Program-made: the position numbers and the translations under genes | The notes under the pieces: generated by a model | Told to the model about the DNA's origin: nothing | What the model saw: only the letters and a program-made list of their open reading frames with translations | Databases searched by the model: none | Part shown: one piece after another, positions 1 to 13,700 of the stretch | Layout of the letters: each line of letters opens with the position of its first letter | Numbering within the stretch: position 1 is the first letter of the stretch | Assembly: GCF_019059575.1 (NCBI RefSeq) | Contig: NW_024881592.1 | Location: 496,001 to 560,000 of the forward strand | Reading direction: 5' to 3' | From: Amphibalanus amphitrite | Lineage: Eukaryota; Arthropoda; Thecostraca; Balanomorpha; Balanidae | Length of the DNA stretch: 64,000 bases

Positions 1-957
1 GCTCATGCCGGTCTTTTAGGGCCCCACGCTGACCTCTGAGGGCCCATGTTGGCCTGTAATGACCCACATTAGCCGCTGAGAGCCCAACTCGGTCACGGAT
101 TGTCTCAAACTACAGGCCTTTGTAGTTTGCAGGCCCTGTACTGGTCTCTGAGGGCCCTAAACTGGCCTCTACGTGAAAAGATACATGGGTGGGTTTCTGA
201 AGATCAGAGGGCTCACGCAGTCTCCGGCACAGCCTTACGTTGGTCCTGATCGAAATTACTTTACGTCCTGATGGTCCCGCGCAGATTTCCTCATATTTCG
301 ACGTCGGGACCCCATGAGCCGGTGTGGATCCTGGGGCTGGCATAGACTGATGAAGTCCTTAGGGCTCAGGGCCAGTCTTTTTAGCAGTAAGACTAGGCAG
401 GTTGAGTGAGCCCCAATAGAGCCGTTGCGAAGCCCCGCAGGAGTCGCGCGCGGCCCTCAGATGCCAATTTTGAAAGCTCGGAACCTGTGGGGGGTCTCCA
501 GAGGTCGGTGTACCTACTCTCTCCCGCCGCCACACAACCTATACGTTACCTATATGGGTAGGTAAATGTCATAGTCTGAAAATGCTCTCTGGGTTTCACA
601 TGCTTGTTCAAAGCAAGAGTACTTTTCCGAATTGTTTTATAGTGGTAAGGTCATGAATCCGCGTGCCTGACCTTCCAGTATACCTATGCTACACCGTTCC
701 GTCGTCATGGTGCAGTGGGCCGACCGGTGGAAGCACCGTGGGACGGGAAATGGAACTGGTGATTTTGCCTTAAATTGAGCTTAAAGATTTCACGCAAGAA
801 TCAGATGGATGAAGCATAAGTAATGCCAACTGCGCGGCACCTCGTGGACGTAAAAAAATAGCCGATCACCCCCCCCCCCCCTGCCGGTGACGGATAAATG
901 TTATGTCCCGCGAGTGTGACTTTGGCCCCCCCTTTTGCTAGCGGCTGCGACCGCCAG
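1..957 (-). mobile_element. Truncated hAT-like element, inverted copy of 40228-43588
   Basis: This stretch is the reverse complement of the larger element that begins at 40228. Bases 1 to about 520 match 43588 down to about 43078, and about 521-957 match about 40690 down to 40228. The inner end at 957 reads GCGACCGCCAGTG, the inverse of the CACTGGCGGTCGC end at 40228. The other end lies outside the window. The first 350 bases are a degenerate minisatellite built on GGCCTCTGAGGGCCC-like units. This copy lacks the roughly 2.36-kb insertion carried by the 40-kb copy. No coding capacity was recognised. Confidence 0.8.
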
Positions 958-3900
958 TGATTGTTCGGATGTTTGGTTTGATGCCGCATTTATAGCCGTA
1001 CGTTATTTTTTGCAGAGTTAGACAGAAGGGAGAAAATATGCTCCGCCGGGCCCGGGTGATATAGGGGCTAGGTCTTGAGACCAGCCGAATTAATCTGCCA
1101 TCAGAAGTCACAATCAGGCTGAAACCTATATAGGTCTCCGACTCAGCGTGTAAGTAGCTCTCTGCCAGAGCAGAGTTACCAAGGAGTGGGTGCTCCGCTC
1201 CCTTTTTAGCTATTTCAATTAGGTGCAGCGTTGCCACCCAGATCCTCATCTTTCATTGCAGGCCGCATAAAACGTTAACATACCATTTATTTTGTTTTGC
1301 AAACGTTAAACATCCTCGCCGACAGGCAAAATTATGATCCTTTCTGTTATGCCTTTAGGGAACTACGGCCCGGTAATGGTTGATGGTTTTTTAGTCGCAA
1401 AATCCATTGATGTTTTTTCATCATGTGACATGTCATCGCCTTATGCTTACACCGGTTCGCGTCGCGGCGCTCTGTACAAATCATGCACCCTTTGCACGCT
1501 ATCCTCCGTCGTAAAGGGTGCCACGTGCGACATTTACTTATCGGGTCCGTAAGCGGATGGCAGATCCTTGCGGCCACCCAGTGACCGTCTGCAAATAATT
1601 AGACATCATATTTCACCGAATTACATACGATATCATGGATGAACTGGTAGGAAAATGCATTTATAATGTGCTCATTGTCACAAGCATGTCATTAGCCAGA
1701 AGCCAGTCTAGACTATATCTGATGTAGATGTCAAAGATGTTCGAGTAGGTGCATCCATTGATACTTTGAACACTTGTTGTACATTGCATGTACAGTGATT
1801 GGAGAAATGAAATACTTTCGATAACTGGACCCGCCTACGAGACGCACACCGCTCGGCGCTCACCTTCCCAGGCGCCCGTTATGGCCGACGAGCGCCTCCA
1901 CCCTCAGTTGACGCTGTCGAGCGTCGTCATTTACGAACTGTCAGCAACATAACTGCAGTCCGAAAGACGAACAGTTAGTACTTAGTAGGTAACTAAATTG
2001 ACAAAAAAGAAGCATCAAAATCGGAGACATTTGACCTCCGCTGACTCCTTGGTCTAAAGAATGCTGGGCACAATTTATCCCCGACTTCAGCCCCACGGGC
2101 TTCGCAAACTGAAATATTCTGAAAACCCGACTCTACCGAGTCCCTGAAACACCGCAAATGACATACGGCGCAGCATTGTTATAGCATGGGTGATCGAAGA
2201 AAATAAGTGAAAAGACGGTGCGGCGGCCGCGTGCCATAGTGCTCTTGCGTCTCGGGCGCGTAACATAAGAAGAATGCAAGCATACAGAAAACAGACTACA
2301 TTTATTAGTTAGGAGATGACGTTGTTATATGTATGTAAAAGATGACATAGCTATGTCAGCGCGCCTTAGAAACAAAGTTAAATTTTCGATGGGTAAATCT
2401 TTATGGCTCACCTTGTAGATAACTATTAGATGGTTCGGCTAAAACGGACCGGAAAACTTGTGCCAACTGCACTGTGTAGGGTATGCTAAAAATATCAATC
2501 GGATACTTGAAAGAAAAATAGTTGGCTTTTTGGCTGTTTTTCATTATGAGCCCGATTTCGGCTTATATCTCGGGGAGGGACTTGGGTACGAACCGACCGT
2601 TATTTGAATCAGAAATGAAATGTTTTATTGCCTCCAGCTGTCGTTACAGCATATAAGACCTTTGGCTAATGATTGATTGGAACTTCACGAAAGAAAAGTT
2701 TATCGATCCCGCTAAGTCGGATAGCTGTGTAGTAAAGGACGATATACTCTAATCGGATCAAATGTTATGTTCTTGTTATTAACATTTCCTTGGAAGCCTT
2801 GGATATCATTTTTAAGTTCAATTTATTCCTTGTTTCGAAGAAGCAGGCTGCGCCTTAGTTTGAGTGTGCAGTGTAGTAGTTAGCACACCGTCAGGTACCT
2901 GTTTTGATTACGTTCACTGCCATTTACAAAACTAAAGCAAAAGCTCCTTTTTGTATCTGTAATCGGGCTTCATGTGTTTACAAATAGGTATAACAGATCC
3001 CGAAGAGTATCTGTTAATGACTTATATGTGACTTCTTATAAGTTCAGCTCAATAAGCATCGATATTCGTCAACCGAACCGATATTTCCGAATTCATAAAC
3101 ACGATCAGGTACATGTATAAAGGCGTTGAGTATTCAATGAAATTTTGTCCATCAGTACTTGCTAGTTGCTTGTACAAACTGTTACATGTTTTCAATTTAA
3201 GAATTAGTTAAGATGGTTCCCGAAGAGATCCAAGTCGAGGTTTGATGTAGGTAGTTATGATGTGGAAATTTTGCTCGTCACCAAGAGACTGGATATCAGG
3301 AAGTTTGTTATAGCATAACGTACTAAATTTCTCAAGTACTCAAGTAGCTAGCCAAAAGCTGAAGGCACTGCAAATAGGTAAAATGGCTTCATTGTAGATC
3401 GATTAGTTTCTGAGATATAACCGGAAACGTAAAAGTGCAAAACCTACCGTCTCGCGAGAGCCGTACATACATGAAAAACGACAGATTCTGCTCCCTTCAC
3501 CTAGGCGCAGGTTGACGTGACTTCTTATTATTGATGGATGTAAAATAAATATCTGTCATTTAGACAGCAAAAAGGTCTGTCTAACTGCCACCAGTAGCTG
3601 GTCATATCATATCACAGACTCACTCAGCAGGGAGCTAAAGTTAAAGTTATAATAGCAGACCGAGCATTGGAGACCACGAGCCACACTTTTTGCAGTCGTA
3701 AGAATGTAAATTGACACGAAAAGAAAGCTTACCTATAAAAACCGTACCATTTCCACCCGCCGCATATAGTCGTGAGAGCGGCTAATGCGTGACCCTCGGT
3801 AGACAATCTGATTTGCACGCTTTATTGCTATTGAAGGTGTATACGTACACTGTATGCACGTACCTACAAGAATGCAAGTAGGTATACAGAGATGCACTTA

Positions 3901-5784
3901 TAAATCGTTTTTGCTGTAACAGAGCATTGGAACTGACTCAGATATGGTGCAGCGATATTAGGTTCCCCGCGCAGTATAGGATTGAGCCGATCACGCGTTG
4001 TATAGCCAAAAGGACAGATTCTGCCGCACCGCGCAGCCAATCAGATCTTCCGGAAATCCGCCGATCATCGCCCGCTAATTTACACGAGAGCCGCTAAACT
4101 TCCACAAATCGGCCGCCCACAGTTCGCTAATCTCCGGCAGCGTCAGATTTGGTATTATCATCGCAAGCCGGCGAATTTATTAGCCGCAAAAACGCGCACA
4201 GAGTAGGTATGGTTGGGCGGCGCGGAAGGGTGCCGCGTGCCGGCACGACACTCGAGTTCCGACACTCGGAGTTCCGATCAGACACTCCCGAGTCGGGAGG
4301 CTGGCGCGCGGCCCCGCCCCGGCGCGCAGCACGGCAGCCGGACGAGGGGCGCACGGGGGCGACTTTCACCGTCGTTCTCGGTACGGCTGCGGCGGCGCGG
4401 GGGACGATTGCCATGAGCCAGGGCATCGACCCCCCGACGGCAGCTGGCGTGCTGGCGTTCGGCCGTCATTCGTGTCGATCGCTCCGGCCTCGGGCACGGA
4501 AAGATTCCCGGGCGGCCACTAAATCTATCATGCAGGTTACCGGGGCAGACGGGACGTGACAGGAAAATGCTGGGTACTTACAGATTGTTCCAGGGTAATC
4601 GCATTACTTTGCTCCAGTAGCGTGAGCACTTTGCCTATTCAATGTTTGGCCATTTGAAAGGTGCTATGAAGGGGAAGGTATAACAGACTGGAACCATTCA
4701 GAATAATGTGGACGTTCACGAAGAATGAAGGTTCGAGAATCGAGGACGAGGAGGGACCCGATCGCGATTCTGTCACTACTGGGAATGCGAGGCACGCAAA
4801 GACAATGCCCACATGCATTATAACCTGTGTACCAGCCATACGCAGTGCTCTAAGCCGAGGATTAGTAGTTTTCAGTTATTCTTGGCCATAAAAGCTGACA
4901 GATCTGGTATTGTTTCTCAATAAAAATGTTAAGGTCAGCCGCACACTGCAAATTATGTGTTTTCACAAGCCACTGCAGTTGGATTTTCAAGCTCGAATTG
5001 TGTCGCACATGTGTATATAATCTGTCATCCAGTTTACAGTTACATCCAGACTACTATACTACTATCCCCTCCTTTATTATTGTAACAGGCATGCAATTTT
5101 ACCGCTACAGCAAACTGCTGAGATTATCTACTTTATTGCCGCTAAGACCGTTAAATGTGGATGTTATCCGGAGAAGTTAAATTTGCCAGCGTTGACAATA
5201 GCCTTGTTTTGCAATCTTATTTACAGTTCGTCTCAAGCGGCTTCCTGTATTCAGACTGCAGTCGTCTGATGTGCGCCATCAAAGTTGAATGCTCCACCAC
5301 GCGGGGTCTCCATTGAGTGATCACCGATTGGGCTTCAGCGGAAGAGTGGCACTACCAGGTGTCTCCCAGCTCGTCGTCCTGACGTCAGTTGACGACACGT
5401 GCGTCAAGAGAAACACGGACCACGTCAGAGAACGATATGGTGGCATCAGACGCAGCCTGGGGTCTGCGTCACGCCAGGTGTGCTGATAGACCTGCACGGT
5501 GAGAGGGTCACGACACGAAAAAATAGAGCCCACGTGTGATGAGGTGCACGGCAGAAGCATGTTGAGTGAAATGCGACAAGTGAGAGCGTACGTGATAATC
5601 TGCACAAACAGAAAGGACCTAGAGAATGACAATTTTAAAACATGCGGTTTGTTATCTTAGTTAGATCGCATTGTTTTCAAGCCCAACGCTTTTACCAACA
5701 GCTTAACGTCAAAATCCACCAGACTTCAGTCTAGCTCCCCATCCCCGGGCAATCTGTAATTCAAACCATAACCTGGGTAACAAT
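958..5784. other. Intergenic sequence downstream of MAU2, no gene recognised
   Basis: Mostly AT-rich sequence with only short open frames in all six frames. A GC-rich stretch at about 4149-4559 has overlapping open frames on both strands, as GC-rich DNA often does, and none has a recognisable domain. No transposon ends could be paired here. Confidence 0.5.
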
Positions 5785-5930
5785 GACCACGATAGTGTTG
5801 TTGTCGTTGCATGATGTAGTGTTGCCGCCGGTAGCGACTGTATGGTATGATTTTTGTTTTGTTTTGATTACTGAATCGTGTGTGAGACAATAAAGCGATT
5901 TGAATTGAAAAAAAGACCACGATAGTGTTG
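5785..5930 (+). mobile_element. 5'-truncated non-LTR retroposon with target-site duplication
   Basis: The 16-bp sequence GACCACGATAGTGTTG occurs at 5785-5800 and again at 5915-5930. The 114 bases between end in an AATAAA-containing 3' end (AATAAAGCGATTTGAATTG) followed by an A-run. A direct target-site duplication plus a polyA-terminated, heavily 5'-truncated insert is the signature of LINE-type target-primed reverse transcription. The 3' end resembles Jockey-like LINE tails. No reverse transcriptase sequence is present. Confidence 0.75.
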
Positions 5931-6454
5931 CATGAAGCATGACGTCCGTCAGGAGCTGGGCCCGATGCTGGGTACGCGTGGGACCCAGTGACCAGCTTAC
6001 AGCTTACTTCTTCGCCCAGGCGCTGTTCGGTCGCGGTTTTTATCAGCATGCTGGCGCATCTCGTCTTATTGGTGAAATTCACATGGTGTGTACGGTTGAC
6101 CAATGAGACATCGAGAAATGCCAGGAAGTAACTTTCACGGATGGTAAAATCGGTGGAATGCTAATGAAGACAGACACCGAATAGCGCCCCAGCCAGGCGA
6201 CTGAGAGGCAGCTGGTTACACAGCGTTATCGTGCTACTCGGACCCTGAATCTGGTAGACACCATTATAACGCCAAATCAGAAATGCTATGAGCCTAGGTG
6301 GCCTTCATTCTTCAATGTAAAACAGAACTCATGGCAGGATGTGTGAATGAAATCATCCTCCCCGACGTCAGTAGCGTGGACATTTAAGAGAGCAGCACCA
6401 TCCCAAAGCTATTCAAACCTTACAAACGCTCTCAGAATTAGTCGCGTTGAGGAT

Positions 6455-6460
6455 TTTATT
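6455..6460 (-). terminator. Candidate polyadenylation signal of MAU2
   Basis: TTTATT on the plus strand gives AATAAA on the minus strand, about 240 bases past the MAU2 stop codon at 6698. It is the first canonical hexamer found downstream. Cleavage would be expected 10-30 bases further, near 6430-6445. Transcript data were not available. Confidence 0.5.
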
Positions 6461-6697
6461 ATGAGCTAAAAATCTGTACATAAAACAATTACAAGCATCA
6501 CCCTACCAGCAATATCGCACTCCAATAAAAAGCATACACGACGAATAAATACACAGTTCTGGCGCGCGCCCAGTGTCAGGGGCGCCCGGCGCGCTGATCG
6601 CTCGGCGTCGCCCGCACGGGGAGCGGGGCGGAGGCGGGCGCAGCCACCGCGGCGTGAGTTGTACTTCTATCACAAGTGTGCGCGGCGCGGCGCCGGC

Positions 6698-7725
6698 TCA
6701 GCGCATGCCTCCGCCGCCGTCTGGCGCCGCCGGGTAGTGATGTCCGTGACTGTGGTAGTGGTGCGTGGGCATCATGGCCTGACCGGCGGCCGGGTGCGCC
6801 GCGTGTCCGTACATGCCCTGCAGGCCGGCCAGTGGGTGGTGGTGCGCCGCCGCCGCCTGGAAGCCCAGCGCGCCGCCGGGGCTGCTGTGCGCCGGCATCA
6901 CCAGGCCGCCGCCGGCCGCGTGGTGCGCGCGGTGCGCCACGTGCGGGTCCACGGCGCCGTAGCCGGCCACGCCTCCGCCGTAGCCGGTCGGCTGGTATCC
7001 GGAGAGCGGGCCGCCCGCAGACACGGCCGACATACCCATCACGGGACCGTGCGCCGCCGGCGCCTGCTGGGACCGTGCCGGCGTGTGCGACAACGCCTGC
7101 GCAGCCACCGATGACCGCACGTGCGCCGGCGTCTGGCTCGCTAAATGGGCCGGCGATTGACTGGGCATATGGGCTGGAGACTGATTGGACATGTGCGCTG
7201 GAGACTGATTGGACATGTGTGCTGGCGACTGATTGGACATGTGTGCTGGGGACTGGTTGGGCATATGGGCCGGGGATTGGTTGGACATGTGTGCTGTTGT
7301 CTGTGCCGGCACCTGGGTCGGCACGGGCGGCCGCGCCGGGGCGGGTACCTGCGGAGGCGGCGCCGGCTCTCTGGTGGGCGCGGGCGCGGGCGCCGCCACG
7401 GGCGCCGCGGCGACAGCCGGCGTGGTCACCGGCGGCGCGGCAGTGGCCGCCGGCGCCGAGACCGGCGCAGGGGCTGATGCCGGCGCTACGGCCGCCCGGA
7501 CGGCCGTGGCGGCGGTGGCCGCGGGCGGGGGCGGGGGCGGCGCGGCGGCGGCGGTGGCCGTGGGCTGCGCGGTGCCCGGTAGCGGACCGTCCGTCCAGCG
7601 GAGCAGCGCGTGGTGCGGTGAGTGCGAGGCGGCGAACTGGTCCTTGACGAGCGTCTGCGAGAAGCTGGTCTGTTTCTGCAGCTCGGCCGCCTCCTTGGCG
7701 TGCTCCCCACAGGACCGGTACAGAT
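6698..7725 (-). CDS. MAU2: MAU2 exon 11 (last, with long low-complexity tail)
   Basis: The first 47 codons ([20 protein letters not shown] to WTDG) are the conserved MAU2 C-terminus, spliced from acceptor GACAG^AT. The remaining 295 codons are Ala/Pro-rich, then an octapeptide repeat, then Gly/His-rich, ending at TGA (6698-6700). The exon is very GC-rich, so other frames are also open. The frame shown is the one in phase with exon 10 and with homology. Confidence 0.9.
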
Positions 7726-10700
7726 CTGTCGGCAGCGGGAAGGGGAGTTCGGTCACTCACGGCACTTCGACGGTAGCCGAGCGGACCACATCGGCGGCCG
7801 GGGGGGGGGGGGGCACAGCAGGGGCAACAATTATACACACCACATAGGGACAACAGGGGCCAGCAAACATACACCGCACGGGGACAACAGAGAACAACAA
7901 ACATACACACCACACACCACACGGAGACAGCAAAGAACAACAAACAAGTATACCACTAAGCAACCACAGGCGACCATCCAGGCGAATCACCACAAAACAC
8001 ATGGGGCACAGCTGATTCAATCAATAGCCGTCGTCTCATGCAATTGGTCTCCATTAAGTAGTTTTCCTGAATCAACTGGTGTATAACGTCAACAGACCAC
8101 AAGTGCCTGGCTGGTGACCGTTACGTCATTCCCTTCGGAGAACGATTGTGCCCGGCGGATGTGGTTTGCTGCCCACGCCCGTTCAAACAGCCCCTTCGGG
8201 CCTCCGTCGCTCTACACGTGTGCTTCGATAAAAGTCACCGTTATATCACTTCAGTGAAAGAGAAAACAAAAATCAAGGCCATTTAACGAAATATATCTAC
8301 TTGTCTTGAGATATGAGCGACAATAAAATGTCAAATGGGACATTTTGCGTCGTAAATGTGCTGAAGCAAAGAAAGCATTTATCACTGGTGGTAACATATT
8401 TACGTCAGAGCAGCGTCATTAGATGACACAAATACAGCACGGTCTAGCGACCCATCCTTCGGGCCGCGATTGCCGCTCACCGCACATCATTAGATTCGTT
8501 ACACATAAAGGAGAAAAGCGCTCGTCAATGGCGACAGAGGAGCCCTCATTGGAGACTCGCGCATTCATATGCAAAGTGACTAAATCCACGCAGCAGCCAA
8601 CTCCCTGTTTCGATGCAAAGCTGCCCCTCCCCGATTTCCTTAGGATCTCGGTCAAAAGACAGGGCAAACCCCGCTGCACCATCCGCGCCACGGACCACAC
8701 CATGACCTTGCAAATTCCTCCACGATGCCGAATTATTCGCGGCAGACATAGTTTCGAGCGAGACAAAGTACATTTGGTCACTGCGGTTTGTCATCAGCTT
8801 CTCCACAGCGTCATTAAACAAATGACAGTCGTTTGTTCACAACGCCAGCCACAAAACTCAGCCACGTCGACCGGGCAGGGCCAAGGCTGACATTTTTCGC
8901 CGATACTCTGTGCAAAGCGCGGCGTGGCGGTGGCGGGGAACGACGCACGTGGTCCGGCCGACGATGCCTGGTCTCGGCGAAATCTGTCCTTGACAGGTTG
9001 TGTTCGCACGCACCGTTCGAGGAAGCGCCAGGTCGTTGGCAGGAGGGAGAAGTTTACTTCGCAGAAGGATTATCCCCGTCTGCAGCCCTGGGACACAAAA
9101 ATAAGCTGCAACATCTTCCACGGTGGATGCAACGATAAATCTAGAAGAAAATTCCACCTATTCAACTATTCCATCGGGCGGGCAATCCACACATAGTTCG
9201 AGATTGTTTTCGCCACCGCAGCCGTCCAGAATCCGAAAAAGGCGACCACCGAACGGCATAAGGCAACCGACGCAGTCAGGTTCCAACAACAATTATCTGT
9301 AGAGAAACAACATCAGTCAATATGGGACATTTATTGCTGGATTGCAAACGGAATAATCTCTGTTCGACGCGAGAGACAGTTACTGAAGGAACGGGTTTAC
9401 ACTTTTTTCACGTTAACAACAGTGATGGTAGTTTGGAGAGTAGCAACAGTCCATTGCAGCAGCCAACCTTCATATCATGCCATGAAAACGGATGGACATG
9501 TTTTGGTTGAAGTGACGTGAAAATGAGCTTCTTTTAGTCATCACCTCTTCCCGGACCTGTCTGTTGAACTTAGCAACGAAATCAGCCTTATGTGTCGATG
9601 TTCGTTCTCTTGAGACAATTTTCATTTTTTTATTTTTAGTAGCTTAACAACATTCCACACCTTCAGACGGCCTTGGTTACATCCTAAAACCGAATGCAAT
9701 TCGAACAAGTTTTGCGATGTTGAGCATACTCGAGATAACTAGATGCAAACTCATGTAAACGGTTAGCATCATCTTAACACACGGCCAAAAACGTACCAGT
9801 TGCACTAAAACAATCTCAAGCAGCCATTCCGTCCACTCGACCTCATGTTATTAAACAAATCTCTGTCCTGAGGTACGGCGTAGCCACTCGAGGGGCAAGC
9901 ACTGCTGAGGGTCTGGCACAGTACATCGAGCCACTCTAACGTACCATACCGCATCGCTCGCCCTTCGAACGGCGCTATTCCGAACTCGGGAGTGACATTC
10001 GCACGCGTCTCGTATAGATGTGTGCGATTCATTGCATCAGCGCTCTGGGGCGCTCGTAACGAACAGAACCAACCCAATGCGAAGGTATGATCTAAGCGTT
10101 CCTAGAAATGCCCTTCGACCGGTCAATCTGCAAGAGCTCAACATTAACACGTTTAGCCGCGCAGTAATGTGCAAAGCTTGAGAAAAATACCCCAGCGATG
10201 AGCTGAAAGGGGCGGTTTTGATGACATTTGATGTCACACAGGCAAGCTTAGGTGATATAATCTTGCAGGAATGACGCTATCGTCTTCAATCCAGGCGCAG
10301 CGTCACATCTGCATAATTTATCAAAGAAATACTCGCCACCGATAGTTTGCACAACTGTAAATTTCTTCGGGATGTCAGTACGGATCGATACATGTGAATT
10401 AGTGATGACGGACCCGAGCGATAACTTTTACTAAATAATCCCATCATTACCAAAACAATTAGCAACCATCGGTCGGAAAAAACGATGCCCTATCTGACAC
10501 TGTACACTAGGGTGTCCCAAGCATACATGGGAAAAACAAAATTATGAAATATTCAAGGGGCTGAAGTTTGCCCCGGTTCCACTACCGGTAAGGAAGACAC
10601 TGGTCGAGTTTCAGAGGAATCAGAGTATATTTAGAGGTTGCGAGCTTGTGCACTTTTTAACTGAGCAAACCCCATTCCATAATATGTGTAGTAGGGTGTG

Positions 10701-13700
10701 TCACTAATCGCAATGCAAGGTGCTCCATCGATTTTATTGTGCTCCACTCATGTGGAAAGGGCGTGGCATTGTTAATTTCCCGCAAATTTTAACCCCCAGG
10801 CGGCGCCGAGCGAGAGAAGTTTGCCCTATCTCACAACATAGGCGACCCTAGCGCCCCTGGCGGCTGTTTGCGAAACTAACAGGCCGTTGACTGTATGGGC
10901 TTATCCCTGCTCTCTGTAAGCGCGTCTAGGGACAAATAATAGTATGGGCAGATTGCAGAGAGTGCAAGCTAATGACGAATACCTATAATGAATACAATAT
11001 ATTGTCACAGGGGCCCAGGAACATTCTTCAAGTTGGAGTGCAAGCCCAAAATACCTGACATGACGCATATGAAATAGTAGCGTAGTCAGGGGGTCCCAGG
11101 AGGCACGTGCCATCTAGTCCCCCCCCCCCTATCGCATTCAGAGGACCCCTCGGGTCGGAGGGGCTCTGTGGCACCAGTTTACCGCTCAGGGTCTATGCTG
11201 GCCATATTTCGATTCAGAAAGAATAGGGCTCGTAACAGCACCTCGTGAGTCCAAAGAAGCCTCACTAAATTGTCCATGAGGGTTACACGCCGGCTTCTGA
11301 AGGCTACTGGCGGCCTCTGAGGGCCCTTTGCCGGCCTCTTATGGCCGCTAGCGTGCCTCTGAGAGTCCTTGCCGGCCCAAGAGGGGCCATATCTAGGGCC
11401 TTACGCCAACCTGTAATCAGTAATGGCCTCACACCAATGTCTCTGACGGCCCCATTACGACGACTGTGAGACTGAGGGCCCTCACTGGTGCTTCTGAGAG
11501 CCCACCCGGCCATAAAGACCCCTGCGGTACCAACTGACTTCTGAGGGTCCACGCTGACTATATTTCAGCTGAGAAAGACCTCACAGGTCTCGTAAGAGCA
11601 CATCATGAGCCCCTAAGTAGCCACACTAAGATCTCCGTCAGGGTCTACGCCGGCTTCTGAGGATCCCATAACGGAGACCGTGAGGGCCTTCAGCAGGGCC
11701 TCTGAGGGTTCACAACCAGCACCTCTGAGAGACCCACACCAGTGGTTCTAAGGGCCCATAAGGACACCACTGAGGGTCCCCCAAGCCAGTGCCACACCAT
11801 TTATGCAACCCTATATTGGTGGCTCTGAGGTACCCACACCTGCGCCTGTGAGGGTTCGGCAAAAGCATATCTGACGGCCACCTACCTGCAACTCTGAGGG
11901 CCCTACACCAGAGAGTGAGGGCCGCACTGGCGTCTCAGAGTACCTTGTCGGTATCTAAGGACCCCACAGGGCTTCTGAAAATGCCGCCGGCCTCTGTGGG
12001 CCCCTTGCCGGTCTGAGGTCCCCCTCCCCGGTCGTTGAGGGCCCCCTGCCGACTTTTAAAGGGTTCGCACCAGCAGCTCTAAGGGCCACACACACACCCA
12101 CATGTAACGGACCCACACCAGTGTCTCTGAGGGTCCACAACGGCGTCTGTATTCTGTGAGGACCCTCATCGGCGCTTATGAGGGATTCACACTAGCACCT
12201 TTGAGGGGCCACACGGGCGTCTGTGAGGACCCCACACCAGTGCTTCTAAAGGCCCCTAATTGGAGGCTCTGAAGGCCCTGCATCGGTGATACTGAGGGTC
12301 CTACCAAAGGCACAACACAAGCCATTAGTCTCCTTCTGAGTCCCACACGCCGCCCTCCCACCATAAGCGGCGGAACGGGGAGGGCACCGGGGCACCGTGC
12401 CCCCTCTGATTTGGGCATTTTAACATTAGCCCTATGGGCGTTGCATGGAAAGAATGGGACCAAAAGTCGGCAGTGCCCCCCCCCCCTCCACTTAATTGAA
12501 GGTGTTCCGCCGCTACTGCCTCCCACCGGAGCGAGTAAACCCTTATCAATCAACGACTTTACCACCGTTGTACGTCATAATGTTCTCATCACGCCAAATC
12601 AAATACCATCCGGAACCAAATGGTCCAGTATAAAATCTGACCTACCAAAGTTATGATCAAGTTCAGATAAAATCAAAGTGGGATGACAATAGCAGGTGTT
12701 CTTAAATCGATGCCGAATCAGCAGAAACCATTCACATGCAAGAGAAATACCTTGTGCTAATGTTTATATAAAAACAAACATGTAGGTCCATAAAAGGGAG
12801 CAGAGATCCTTCATCGTTGCATCAATGTTGAGGGGGCGGCGCCCACTCGGCTCTCAAGTTGGAGGGGGGGGGGGGGGTAAGCGCCCCCACTGCCCCCCCC
12901 CCTGTTCCCCGGGGTCTATGCAGTGAACGACGCTACAAAAAAAAACATGTGACACCTAATAGCAGGCACTATAAACATGCGCTCGTACGTATCCCGTCAG
13001 ACCAGGACGGGGATCGGGGGTAGTACTACGCAATATACATTAACACAGAACTATTTCGTGCTTTAAGATGCATAACATCACATTTTCACCAGCATTCTGA
13101 GTGCCAGACAAGCCAGCAGCAAGGCGTCATTTCGGTAAAATGCATTTAATGATGATCGTAAGCTCACAAAGCATAGCGAGCGTGTTAGTTCAAAACATTG
13201 CCGCTAGGGGCGCTGAAGTCGCTAATGCTGAGAGATAGGCCAAAGTGTCGGCGGTCGGCGCCGCATGGGTGTTAATATTTGGGGGAAATAAAAAATGTCA
13301 CACAGTTTCTACGTGTCTGGGGCACGATAAAATCAGTGGAGCACCATGTTTTGCGAAAAAAGTGCCCAAAATGACACACCCTAATGTGTAGGTATATACC
13401 GATTGAACAAGCATGACAAATCAGGGTATTTAGACAATTTTACAGCAGAAGGTAGCACTGCACTATCTATGAAACACTTGCTTTGTCTATCCATCCTTGA
13501 TTTTCTTGGGCTGCGCCTGCTGATGGTGATGCACTAGCTGAAGCAGGTATTGCTTCTGCTCTTCTGACTTGGTGGTGGTGTTGTACCGCTAGATAAGCGA
13601 GATTCCCCGTTCGGCGGCATCATTGACGATATTAAGAGCCCTTGCTCTATGGCTGACCATGTGATAGGCTGCGTCGTCCTTCCTTAAACTCCTTGGTTTA

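Noticed and set aside
4149-4559. 136-codon plus-strand frame in a GC-rich patch
   Set aside because: Open on both strands, no domain, no splice or start context. Probably chance.
6676-7847. Long plus-strand open frames opposite MAU2 exon 11
   Set aside because: GC-driven shadow frames with low-complexity translations and no domain.
6576-7943. 455-codon open frame on the minus strand overlapping MAU2 exon 11
   Set aside because: It is a shifted frame of a very GC-rich exon, rich in Arg and Gly. It has no homology and is out of phase with exon 10.
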